A stretch of DNA of 64,000 bases from positions 38,591 to 102,590 of the forward strand of contig VGYC01000002.1 in assembly GCA_016873095.1 (NCBI GenBank). The letters are read 5' to 3'. Made by a program: the position numbers and the translations under genes. This document shows positions 1 through 7,624 of this stretch, in pieces (position 1 is the first letter of the stretch; every line of letters begins with the position of its first letter). Source of the stretch: Planctomycetota bacterium (GTDB taxonomy: Bacteria > Planctomycetota > Planctomycetia > Gemmatales > Gemmataceae). The notes beneath the pieces are model-generated. The model was given only the letters and a program-made list of their open reading frames with translations, made no database searches and was not told the origin of the DNA.

Positions 1-1090
1 CGATGCCGCTCTCCGCGCCTTCGACATGCTCTTGCCCTTCGCCAGCAAGTCGAAGGCACTCGTGCTCATGACCGACGGCGTGGACATCAACAGCGATGCG
101 GCGATCGAACAGGTCATCGCCCGCGCCAAGAAGGACAAGGTCCGCATCTACACCGTCGGCATCGGCGAGCCGGGCCGGCTGCAGCAGGTCACCAGCGTCC
201 TGGTCCTCGATAAGAGCGGCAGCATGACACTGCCTGCCAATGACAAGGACAAGCTGTCCAAGATCGATGCGCTCAAGAACGCGGCCGACAAGTTCGTGAA
301 CACCATCGGCGCGTCGCGTCGCTCTGCCCTCCTGGAGTTCAGCGACGACGTGGACGTGCCGGCCGCCTTCACCAACGACAAGTTCGACCTGAAGCGGAAG
401 ATCAAGCAGATTCACGCCCGGGGTGAGACGGCGTTTCTCGATGCCGTCTACGCCGCCGTGGCCACGCTCGAGGCGGAGGACGCGCCGGGCAAGAGCGCCG
501 TGGTGGCCATGACCGACGGCATCGACAACCGCAGCCGCCGCCGCGTCGATGAAGTCGTTGCCCGCGCCCTGGAAGCCAAGGTGCCGCTCTACGTGCTCGG
601 CTTCGGCCGCGACAACGAACTGGACTCCACGACCATGAAGAAGATGGCCGAGGACACCAAGGGCATGTTTTTCCGCGCCACCAACGACCAGGAATTGATG
701 AAGCACTTCGAGAATCTGTCCATCAAGTTGCACGACGATGGCATCGACGAGGTTTCGCTGCAACGCCTCGCCGACGAGACGGCGGGCAAGTACTATTCCG
801 CCAAGGATGTGACCCAGCTCGACTTCATTCTCAAGAAGGTGACCAGCAACATCCAGGGAAGCAAGCATAGCGTGACATTCCCAAGCTGGCGGCAAGTGCA
901 GGACGGACTGCCCAGGAATGTGACCCTGGAACTGGCCAGCGAAGGCAAGACGCTGGTGCAGAAGAAAGGCGCTGCCCAGACCTCCGGCCTGGTGATCGCC
1001 GAGATGGCGCCGCTGCCATACCTGATCCTCCTCGGAACGCTCGCCGCGCTCATCGTCCTGCCAGGAATGTTTCGCAAGAAGACCGGCTAG
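1..1090 (+). CDS. Double von Willebrand factor A domain membrane protein, 5' end cut by the window
   Basis: The reading frame is open from base 2, so the start lies upstream of the window. The visible part begins in the last third of one VWA domain (VLMTDGVD, then a YTVGIG strand). A complete second VWA domain follows, with the metal-ion-dependent adhesion motif DKSGSM (DxSxS), the MIDAS threonine region GETAFLDA and the VAMTDGIDN strand. A hydrophobic segment near the C-terminus (about LPYLILLGTLAALIVL) followed by FRKKTG suggests a membrane anchor with most of the protein outside the cytoplasm. Ligand unknown; VWA domains usually mediate protein-protein contacts. Tandem VWA copies in one chain are the notable point. 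No neighbour indicates a pathway. Confidence 0.85.
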   Translation, partial: DAALRAFDMLLPFASKSKALVLMTDGVDINSDAAIEQVIARAKKDKVRIYTVGIGEPGRLQQVTSVLVLDKSGSMTLPANDKDKLSKIDALKNAADKFVNTIGASRRSALLEFSDDVDVPAAFTNDKFDLKRKIKQIHARGETAFLDAVYAAVATLEAEDAPGKSAVVAMTDGIDNRSRRRVDEVVARALEAKVPLYVLGFGRDNELDSTTMKKMAEDTKGMFFRATNDQELMKHFENLSIKLHDDGIDEVSLQRLADETAGKYYSAKDVTQLDFILKKVTSNIQGSKHSVTFPSWRQVQDGLPRNVTLELASEGKTLVQKKGAAQTSGLVIAEMAPLPYLILLGTLAALIVLPGMFRKKTG

Positions 1091-1125
1091 TGCCGGCGCA
1101 ACGCATGGTTTTGATGGGCCTGCTC

Positions 1126-1227
1126 GGGAGGGCGAGGCACCTGCCGAGCCGTGAACGGCGTATTTGCGCAGGACTTGCATTCACACCCAGGGGCCGGGCG
1201 GCGGTTCGGCAAGAGCCTCGCCCTCCC
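1126..1227. repeat. Imperfect palindromic intergenic repeat, class A copy 1
   Basis: The left arm starts GGGAGGGCGAGGC at 1126 and the right arm is its near-complement ending GCCTCGCCCTCCC at 1227, with about 47 bases between arms. The same arm sequence recurs as a perfect 28-bp palindrome at 38689-38767, so this is a dispersed element rather than a local terminator. It sits between the convergent VWA gene and the alpha/beta hydrolase gene. Confidence 0.75.
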
Positions 1228-1238
1228 GAATACGCCGG

Positions 1239-2117
1239 CTAGCCTTGTCGGGTCAGGAATTCGCGAGTTGCTTCGGCCATGGCAGCGGGGTGCGAGAACT
1301 GTGGCATGTGGCCGCAGCCTGCAATCTCGAGTCGCTCGACATGCGGCAATCCCGCCAGGAGCGCCTGCTCGCAATGCTTGTCCACGAGGTGATCGTGCTC
1401 GCCGCAGATCATCAGGATCGGTTGCTGGATGGCCGGCAACAAGCGGCGCAAATCGAGCTGGTGGAGGAGCAAGGCCCTACGGGCGACGGCCGACATCGGT
1501 GGGGACCCTTGTCTGTCAAGAAAGTAATCCCAGCATTCCGGTGGCGCCGAGCGAAAGGGCGCTCGATGGGCGTATTCCAGCACCTTCACGCGCAGCGGCA
1601 GAGATGCCAACGGCCAGGGCCAGTAGCGTGCCAGGCTGGCCAGCAACACCTCGCCCGGTCCCAGTGGTCGCCTTGCGAAGCCGCCTTGCAGGATCGCGCG
1701 CGGGAAACGCGCCGGCCAGCGCCGTAGCGCTTCCAGCGTGATCGTCGAGCCGAACGAGAAGCCGAACAGCGCGCACTCGGCGATGCCCAGGTGATCGAGC
1801 AGCGCTGACAGGTCCGCGACGTAGTCGGCGTGGCGATAGCTCTTGAGTGCTCGACCGGCCGGCAAATCGTAGGCGATGCAGCGAAACTGCGCCGACAACT
1901 GCGCGATCGGCATCACGAACGACATGGCGCCGTCGCATAACCCGGGCACGAAGAGCAGCGGCGGACCGTCTCCCCAGGAATAGTAACCGCAGCGATAGCG
2001 GCCGGTGTCGCACGCGCCGGAGACGGCTTCGTGCCGGAACATCGCCAGCGTCTCCGCCAGCGATAGATCGGGGCGGCAGCAAAGCGTCTCGCAGGTTGGG
2101 GTCGCTGCATCGTTCAC
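1239..2117 (-). CDS. Alpha/beta hydrolase fold protein
   Basis: 292 residues from a GTG start. The nucleophile elbow GFSFGS gives the catalytic Ser; an oxyanion-type LLFVPGLCDG segment lies before it; the late strand ILMICGEHDHLV carries the probable acidic residue and CGHMPQFSHP near the end carries the probable His. This is the layout of the alpha/beta hydrolase 1 family (esterase, lipase or C-C hydrolase). There is no signal peptide, so it is probably cytoplasmic. It is convergent with the upstream VWA gene and lies 15 bases downstream of the nucleotidyltransferase-like gene on the same strand, so the two may be co-transcribed. Substrate cannot be inferred. Confidence 0.8.
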   Translation of the reverse strand: MNDAATPTCETLCCRPDLSLAETLAMFRHEAVSGACDTGRYRCGYYSWGDGPPLLFVPGLCDGAMSFVMPIAQLSAQFRCIAYDLPAGRALKSYRHADYVADLSALLDHLGIAECALFGFSFGSTITLEALRRWPARFPRAILQGGFARRPLGPGEVLLASLARYWPWPLASLPLRVKVLEYAHRAPFRSAPPECWDYFLDRQGSPPMSAVARRALLLHQLDLRRLLPAIQQPILMICGEHDHLVDKHCEQALLAGLPHVERLEIAGCGHMPQFSHPAAMAEATREFLTRQG

Positions 2118-2132
2118 GTGAGGAGAGGCCTC

Positions 2133-2792
2133 TCAAAGTCGCAACGTCTCGCCGGCGCGGACCTGGCGGACTTTCTCGGCAATCTCCTGGCCGCCGCCGG
2201 CGTAGACGAGTTCGCCGAGAGCGGCGAGCCGATCGCTGTCGATCTCAGGGTTGACACGCACCATGCGGATGAAGTCATGCGCATCCATGTGCTTCTTCTC
2301 GTCGGAGCGCGTCAAGCTGATCATGGCAGCGAATTTCATCGCCAGCGCCATTTCCAGGCACGGCACGCGGTATTGCTGTTTCGCCGTCGAGATCGGATGC
2401 GTGTGCTTGAAGACCTCCCGATAGAGCGGCTGATTCGGCTTCATGAGGTCGATGGCCACGTCGCCGGACTCGCGGTCGGCCAGGCGCGTCACTACCTCGT
2501 GGTCCTTGGCCTCAAGATGGGGATACTCGTCCAGCAGGTGTCGAGCGGCTTTCTTCTGGTGGCGCGCCGCGATAACCAGGTCCACATCTTCGGTGGCGCG
2601 TGGATCCTTCGTCCAACCGACCAGCCCATACGCGCCGACTAGCACAAAGCTAACGCCGTTGGCATTCAAGACCTTGATGACATCGTGAGGATTGATCGCG
2701 TCCATCACCTGAAACCCTGTCAGGGTCGCGGCCTTGTGCAAGCCCTTGATGTGCGGATCGATTACTTTCATGTGAACGCTGCAACGTGACAT
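2133..2792 (-). CDS. Nucleotidyltransferase-fold protein
   Basis: 219 residues; the ATG at 2771 is an equally possible start. The region FVLVGAYGLVGW...ATEDVDLVI resembles the nucleotidyltransferase core: a glycine-rich turn and then a D-x-D pair, as in the MNT/AbiEii-like and DUF6036-type families. A conserved-looking LEMALAMKFAAM...K...DAHDFIRM segment follows, which in these families holds the third carboxylate and a helical part. Such proteins are often antitoxin/toxin or antibiotic-type nucleotidyltransferases, but no HEPN-like partner is adjacent, so a toxin-antitoxin role is not supported. Function unknown. Confidence 0.65.
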   Translation of the reverse strand: MSRCSVHMKVIDPHIKGLHKAATLTGFQVMDAINPHDVIKVLNANGVSFVLVGAYGLVGWTKDPRATEDVDLVIAARHQKKAARHLLDEYPHLEAKDHEVVTRLADRESGDVAIDLMKPNQPLYREVFKHTHPISTAKQQYRVPCLEMALAMKFAAMISLTRSDEKKHMDAHDFIRMVRVNPEIDSDRLAALGELVYAGGGQEIAEKVRQVRAGETLRL

Positions 2793-2816
2793 TCCGGCAG
2801 CTTGCCACCACGACGC

Positions 2817-4793
2817 TCAAAACTCCTCCAGGTAAGTATACCCTTCCAGCCCGGACTCGTAGAAGCGCAACAGCTGCCGTGACTCGTTGAGAGTGATGTT
2901 GCCGGCGCGGACGGCGCGCTCGACGTCCTTGCGCATGCGGGAAATGAGCTCGTCGGCAGAATACTGGACGTAAGCAAGGACTTCGCGGACGGTGTCGCCC
3001 TTGATGACGGCGTCGAGATTGAACTGGCCGGAGTCGTCAAGACTGACATGAACGGCGTTGGTGTCGCCGAAGAGGTTGTGCAGGTCGCCCAGAATCTCCT
3101 GGTAGGCGCCGAGCAAGAACGCGCCCAGGTAGTATGGCTGGCCGTTGTACGGGTGCAGTTGCAGCGTGCTGCGAACGTCGCGCAGGTCAATGAACTGATC
3201 GATCTTGCCGTCCGAGTCGCAGGTGATATCTCCCAGGACGGCGCGGCGCGTCGGCGGCTCGCTGAGCCGATGAATCGGCATGATCGGAAAGAGCTGGTTG
3301 ATCGCCCAGCTATCCGGCATCGACTGGAAGATCGAGAAATTGCAGAAATACGTGTCCGAGAGGAAGGTCTCCAGCCCCTGGAGTTCCTCCGGGATGTAGT
3401 CCAGCTCGCGGACCATCTTCAGGACTTTGCCGCATACCGCCCAGAAGAGCCGCTCGGTCAGGGCACGCATCTCGATGCGCAGCGAGCCGAGATTGAACAT
3501 GTTGAGCAATTCGTCCATGGCCTGGACGGCGTCGTGATAGCCCTCGAGCAGGTTTTTTTTCGATAGATCGCGGTGAATGCCCTGGAGATCGAGGATCTGC
3601 TGCGGCGCATCCTCGGGTATGTCGGGCGGCGCCTGGTAGCGGTCAAAGTTGGACACGCCGAGCACGTCGAAGACTAGCAAGCTATGGTAGGCGACGACGG
3701 CCCGGCCGGACTCCGAGATGATGGTCGGATGCGGCACCTCGGCCTCGTCGCACACGCTCTTGATGCGGAAGACGACGTCGTTGGCGTATTCCTGGAGCGT
3801 GTAGTTGACGGATGATTCGAAATCGGTCTGCGAGCCGTCGTAGTCGATGCCCAGGCCGCCGCCGACATCGAGGTAGCGGACCCCGGCGCCGACGCGATGC
3901 AACTCAACGTAAACGCGGGCGGCTTCCGTCAAGGCTCCCTTGATGTTGCGGATGTTGGTGATCTGACTGCCCAGGTGAAAGTGAACCAGTTGCAGGCAGT
4001 CGGCCAGGTCGCGCTGCTTGAGATACTCGTAGGCCTCAAGGGTTTCGGTAAGTGTGAGCCCGAACTTGGAGCGGAAACCGGCGCTGTACTTCCAGCGTCC
4101 GGCCCCGCGTGCCGCCAGCTTGACGCGCACACCCAGGATCGGGCGGACGCTCAGTTCCTCGGCATTGCGGACGATGGTCTCCAGCTCGGTGAATTTCTCG
4201 ACGACGGGGATGACATGCTTGCCCATCTTGCGGGCCAGCACGGTCATCTTGATGAACTCGTCGTCCTTGAAGCCATTGCAGATGATCGGCGTGTCCATGC
4301 CGTTGGTCAGGGCAAGCACGGCCAGCAACTCCGGCTTGGAGCCGGCCTCGATGCCGAAGTGGTATGGCTTGCCGAAATCAAGGATTTCTTCGACGACGTG
4401 GCGTTGCTGGTTGACCTTGATCGGGTAGACGCAACAGTACGGGCCACGGTAGTCATTCTCCGCGATGGCGGTGCGGAACGCGTCGTGGATCTCGCCGACG
4501 CGCTGGCGCAAGATGTCCGTGAAGCGCAGCAGGATGGGCAACTGAATGCCGCGCTCTTGCAGCTGATCGATCAGTTCCTTGAGGTCGATGGCCTGCTCGG
4601 GCTTCTTGTCCGGATGCACGGTGACGTGTCCGGAGGCGTTGATGCCGAAGTAGCCCTTGCCCCAGTTGCGAACGCCATAGGTCTCGGCGGCGTCCTGCAC
4701 CTTCCACTTCTCCATCATCTCGATCAAGGAAGAGCCTCTTTCAGAAATCGGTGATCGGCCTCCGGCCGTCGCATCAAGACCATTGTTCCGCAA
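2817..4793 (-). CDS. speA: Biosynthetic arginine decarboxylase
   Basis: 658 residues, the usual length of SpeA. It converts L-arginine to agmatine and CO2 with PLP in polyamine synthesis. The PLP lysine is in the CVYPIKVNQ segment, HFHLGSQ and DVGGGLGIDY are typical of the fold-III barrel, and CDSDGKIDQF carries the catalytic Cys of the C-terminal domain. A start at the Met in SSLIEMMEKW would shorten the N-terminus; the first 25 residues look poorly conserved in character. No agmatinase or agmatine deiminase gene is in the window, so the rest of the pathway lies elsewhere. Confidence 0.95.
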   Translation of the reverse strand: MRNNGLDATAGGRSPISERGSSLIEMMEKWKVQDAAETYGVRNWGKGYFGINASGHVTVHPDKKPEQAIDLKELIDQLQERGIQLPILLRFTDILRQRVGEIHDAFRTAIAENDYRGPYCCVYPIKVNQQRHVVEEILDFGKPYHFGIEAGSKPELLAVLALTNGMDTPIICNGFKDDEFIKMTVLARKMGKHVIPVVEKFTELETIVRNAEELSVRPILGVRVKLAARGAGRWKYSAGFRSKFGLTLTETLEAYEYLKQRDLADCLQLVHFHLGSQITNIRNIKGALTEAARVYVELHRVGAGVRYLDVGGGLGIDYDGSQTDFESSVNYTLQEYANDVVFRIKSVCDEAEVPHPTIISESGRAVVAYHSLLVFDVLGVSNFDRYQAPPDIPEDAPQQILDLQGIHRDLSKKNLLEGYHDAVQAMDELLNMFNLGSLRIEMRALTERLFWAVCGKVLKMVRELDYIPEELQGLETFLSDTYFCNFSIFQSMPDSWAINQLFPIMPIHRLSEPPTRRAVLGDITCDSDGKIDQFIDLRDVRSTLQLHPYNGQPYYLGAFLLGAYQEILGDLHNLFGDTNAVHVSLDDSGQFNLDAVIKGDTVREVLAYVQYSADELISRMRKDVERAVRAGNITLNESRQLLRFYESGLEGYTYLEEF

Positions 4794-4922
4794 TCAGAAT
4801 TGTTGTACCATCTACTGTGGTTGCAGGGTAGCGTCAAGCGCATTTCAGCGCGAACACCTTGAACGTTGTGCCGGTGAGAGTGTATAACCGATACCAAGCC
4901 CCCCGTGTCGCGCGCCCGTGAG

Positions 4923-4961
4923 TGATCGCCTAGATGGATCGCCTAGATTGATCGCCCGGGA
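4923..4961. repeat. Three tandem 13-base repeats upstream of a DUF4058 gene
   Basis: The unit TGATCGCCTAGAT (first base variable) occurs at 4923-4935 and 4936-4948, then a degenerate TGATCGCCCGGGA at 4949-4961. It ends 24 bases before the likely ATG of the DUF4058 gene at 4985, a position compatible with an operator or with slippage. Nothing else is visible in the roughly 190-base divergent gap between speA and this gene. Confidence 0.5.
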
Positions 4962-4984
4962 TGGAGCAGTGGAGAGAACCAGCC

Positions 4985-5671
4985 ATGCCGAGCCCGTTTC
5001 CGGGAATGGACCCCTACCTTGAAGACGAAAAGCTGTGGCCTCCGTTTCAGCACCAGCTGGTCAACTGCCTTTATCAGATTCTACTCCCGGGCCTGGTGGA
5101 CCGCTACCGCGCCCGCGTCTGTCAGCGCGTCTATGCCACCGAACAGGCCCTGTTCACATCGGTCGTTCGCGAAGAACATCACGAGGAATACGTCGAGATC
5201 CGGCAGCGGACCGATGGCCGCCTCATCACGCTCCTGGACGTCGTCAGCCCGGCCAACCGGACGACCGCGGAAGGCCGCAAGGCCTACCTCGACAAGCGCC
5301 GCGAAGGCCGTTCATCTGGCTGCAACCTGGTGGAGATCGATCTTGTCCTTCAGGGCCAGCCGATGCTCGACTACTCGCGTGACGGCCTGCCCGAATGGGA
5401 CTATGGCGTGACCGTGACCCGGGCCTCGCAGCCGGAGCGCTACGAGCTCTACACGGCAACGCTGCAGAAGCGACTGCCGCGCTTCCGGTTGCCGCTGGCG
5501 TCCGACGACCGCGACACGGTGCTGGACCTGCAAGCCGGTTTCGGCCGCGCATTCGAGCAAGGCAACTTCCTCGCCAAGATCAACTACAAGCTCGATCCGG
5601 TGACATCGCTCTCCCCGGAAGACAAGAAATGGTTGGGCGAACGGCTAAAAGAGCAAAAGCAGCGCGCCTAG
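4985..5671 (+). CDS. DUF4058 family protein
   Basis: The ATG at 4985 is chosen because MPSPFPGMDPYLE is the characteristic N-terminus of DUF4058; an ATG 24 bases upstream is in frame. The 228 residues are rich in charged residues, with the family core ITLLDVVSPANR and an Y-x-x-KR stretch that follows. This carboxylate-xxx-SPxNK pattern resembles, in my judgement, the PD-(D/E)xK-type arrangement, but no activity is established. DUF4058 genes are multicopy in planctomycetes and cyanobacteria. A second, diverged member lies at 6383, with a DUF4416 gene between them, so the three may form one transcription unit. Confidence 0.8.
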   Translation: MPSPFPGMDPYLEDEKLWPPFQHQLVNCLYQILLPGLVDRYRARVCQRVYATEQALFTSVVREEHHEEYVEIRQRTDGRLITLLDVVSPANRTTAEGRKAYLDKRREGRSSGCNLVEIDLVLQGQPMLDYSRDGLPEWDYGVTVTRASQPERYELYTATLQKRLPRFRLPLASDDRDTVLDLQAGFGRAFEQGNFLAKINYKLDPVTSLSPEDKKWLGERLKEQKQRA

Positions 5672-5681
5672 ACAGGTTCTC

Positions 5682-5749
5682 GGGTCGCCGCTGGCAGTTT
5701 CACGGATCTGTCCACCGGCGCGAGTGTGCGAAACCGCCAGCGGCGACCC
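5682..5749. repeat. Palindromic intergenic repeat, class C
   Basis: Arms 5682-5701 and 5730-5749 are 20-base inverted copies with one mismatch; the left arm starts GGGTCGCCGCTGGC. It fills the gap between the DUF4058 stop codon and the DUF4416 start. It could act as an attenuator inside the cluster or be a mobile REP-like sequence. Confidence 0.65.
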
Positions 5750-5768
5750 AACTCTTCCTGGTCGGCTC

Positions 5769-6323
5769 ATGGGCCATCTCCGCCAGACCGTGCCCTCCAT
5801 GCTGGTGGTTGCTGCCTTCAGCCGCCATGCCGAGGCCCTGGCCTGGGCGACGGACAAGCTCACTGCCGAGTTCGGCCCGATCGCCCTCGCCAGCGACGAT
5901 TTCTCTTTCCATCACACTACCTACTATGAAGCGACGATGGGCCCGGGCCTGCGCAAGCGCTTCCTGGCCTTTGCCAGCCTTGTCGAACCGGACGTTCTGC
6001 CGGAGTTGAAACATCGCACCAACACCCTTGAGGCCGAACTCGCTGGTAGCGGCAAGTATCTCGAGCCGCGGCCGCTGAATCTCGATCCCGGCCTGCTGCA
6101 ACTTGGCAAGTTCCTGCTGGCCTCGACCAAGGACCAGGGCCACCGCATCTACCTGCGCGACGGCATCTTCGCGGAGATCACGTTGCGCTACCAGGAAGGC
6201 GCCTACCATCCCTGGCCGTGGACCTATGCCGACTACCGCGAACCGGCGTTGCACGAGTTTCTGTTGCGGGCCAGGGAGGAGTACCGGCAGCGGCTCGGGC
6301 GTGCACCTTCGACTGATGCGTAA
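5769..6323 (+). CDS. DUF4416 family protein
   Basis: 184 residues from the ATG at 5769; the open frame continues 45 bases upstream but that part lies in the class C palindrome. Family signatures are visible in order: FGPIALASDDFSFHHTTYY, ELKHRTNTLE, LNLDPGLLQLGKFLLAST, GHRIYLRDGIFAEITLRY and PWPWTYADYR. DUF4416 is a widespread bacterial family without an assigned reaction, often in thermophiles and planctomycetes. There is no signal peptide or membrane segment. It sits between two DUF4058 genes; whether this reflects function or a common insertion site is unknown. Confidence 0.85.
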   Translation: MGHLRQTVPSMLVVAAFSRHAEALAWATDKLTAEFGPIALASDDFSFHHTTYYEATMGPGLRKRFLAFASLVEPDVLPELKHRTNTLEAELAGSGKYLEPRPLNLDPGLLQLGKFLLASTKDQGHRIYLRDGIFAEITLRYQEGAYHPWPWTYADYREPALHEFLLRAREEYRQRLGRAPSTDA

Positions 6324-6382
6324 ACTGCTGGCTTCCTGCTATGATGACGGCAGGCGACCGAGGATCTCGCGAGGACCAAGCC

Positions 6383-7096
6383 ATGCCCCTGCGCGACCAT
6401 TTCCACCTACCCATGCGCGGGCTCTGCACCTGGGAGAGTTTCCACAGCGGTTGGGCCAGCGAGGTCACGCGCGGACTCAACAAGTGCTTGCCGGCCGGCT
6501 ACGTCGCGCGCCCCAATGTCAAACTCGGTGTCGATGTCGCGGCCGATGTCGGCGCGTTGGAGCAGGTTGGGGATGAGCCGGAGAACAACGGCGGGATCGC
6601 AACGGCGGTCTGGGCTCCGGCCAGGCCCACGCTCGCCGTGCCGGTCGATTTCCATCGTCTGGACGTGTTCGAAGTCCAGGTGCATCGCGAAGGCGGACTG
6701 GAGATGGTCGCCGCCATCGAGCTGGTCAGCCCGCGCAACAAGGACCGGCCTTCGGCGCGGCGCAACTTCGTCGCCAAGCTGGCGGCCTACCTGCAGGCCG
6801 GCGTTGCCATCGTCGTCGTGGACGTTGTTACCTCGCGAGCCGAGAATCTTTACGCTCTCCTGCGTCAGCATCTGGGGCTGGCCGAGGAAGATGGCCACGG
6901 CTCGCTGTGCGCCGTCGCTTGCCGGACCTTACCGCCGGACGAACCCAGCCTGCTGGAGGCCTGGGTCGAGCCGTTGAGCCTCGGGCAGTCACTGCCCACC
7001 ATGCCGCTCTGGCTCGAAACCGACCTGGCCGTGCCGCTTGATCTCGAGCAGAGCTATCAAAGCACGTTCGTGGAGTTGCGGGTGCCGACGGAGTGA
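6383..7096 (+). CDS. DUF4058-like protein, divergent copy
   Basis: 237 residues from the ATG at 6383 (MPLRDHF); an in-frame ATG at 6341 would add 14 residues of unlikely sequence. The middle repeats the DUF4058 core seen in the gene at 4985: AAIELVSPRNKDRPSARRNFVAKL here against ITLLDVVSPANR...KAYLDKR there (segments quoted separately). An AIVVVDVV strand follows. The C-terminus (LPLWLETD-like, AVPLDLEQSYQ) matches the usual end of this group. It is probably an alternative, N-terminally distinct subgroup of the same family. Function unknown. Confidence 0.7.
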   Translation: MPLRDHFHLPMRGLCTWESFHSGWASEVTRGLNKCLPAGYVARPNVKLGVDVAADVGALEQVGDEPENNGGIATAVWAPARPTLAVPVDFHRLDVFEVQVHREGGLEMVAAIELVSPRNKDRPSARRNFVAKLAAYLQAGVAIVVVDVVTSRAENLYALLRQHLGLAEEDGHGSLCAVACRTLPPDEPSLLEAWVEPLSLGQSLPTMPLWLETDLAVPLDLEQSYQSTFVELRVPTE

Positions 7097-7147
7097 GTAT
7101 GATTTCGTCGGACGCGGTTGCGAGGCGCAAATGCACTGAGCTGAATT

Positions 7148-7607
7148 ATGGGTGAAGAAGAAGAAGAAGCAGTCTTATTCGCCGCGTATTCCAACTCCAG
7201 CCGCCGCCATGCCATGTTGACCGACAATGGCGTTGTCGGCGTGCTCTACCTGCACGCGCCCAGCGATGACCCGGAGCGGACCGGCGACATTGAAGCGAGC
7301 TGCTTCGTGTTCAATCGCGTCGAGCCAATTAACCTCAAGGATGTTAAGAACTTCCGCCCCGGACCGCCGCCAATTGCCACGGGGTATGCAGCAAGGCGCG
7401 GCTGTCTGTCGCCAGCCCGCAATACATAAGTGGAGGTTCATCTGGTCAAGAAAGGGTCATGCCGTCCTTCTCACGCGCGATGACCAGCCGTGGGCCATTG
7501 CATCTCTTGACGAACCGCGAGGTCTCAGCAGGGCAATCCAGAGAAACGGGCCGTGGGGTAGTCCGTGGTCGGATGATGCGTACCAGGCCGTCGATTGGTT
7601 ATTGTGA
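7148..7607 (+). pseudogene. Small conserved-looking gene split by a frameshift
   Basis: Two overlapping frames look like halves of one protein. Frame 2 carries the first half (VVGVLYLHAPSDDPERTG, FNRVEP, FRPGPPP) up to about 7390. Frame 3 carries the second half (WRFIWSRKGHAVLLTRDDQ, then RNGPWGSPWSDDAYQAVDWLL) to 7607. The crossover is probably between 7380 and 7420. Each half degenerates into arginine- and serine-rich text outside its own part, as expected for a single-base indel. The start could be 7148 or the ATG at 7214. No function is recognised. A real decayed gene and an assembly error cannot be told apart here. Confidence 0.6.
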
Positions 7608-7624
7608 GCCGCAAACGCAGCCGC

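Noticed and set aside
2118..2642. Plus-strand open frame opposite the nucleotidyltransferase-like gene
   Set aside because: High-GC shadow frame; the minus-strand frame has the domain motifs and normal composition.
3897..4754. 285-codon plus-strand frame inside speA
   Set aside because: Complete overlap with a well-supported arginine decarboxylase; the sequence is the usual antisense shadow of GC-rich coding DNA.
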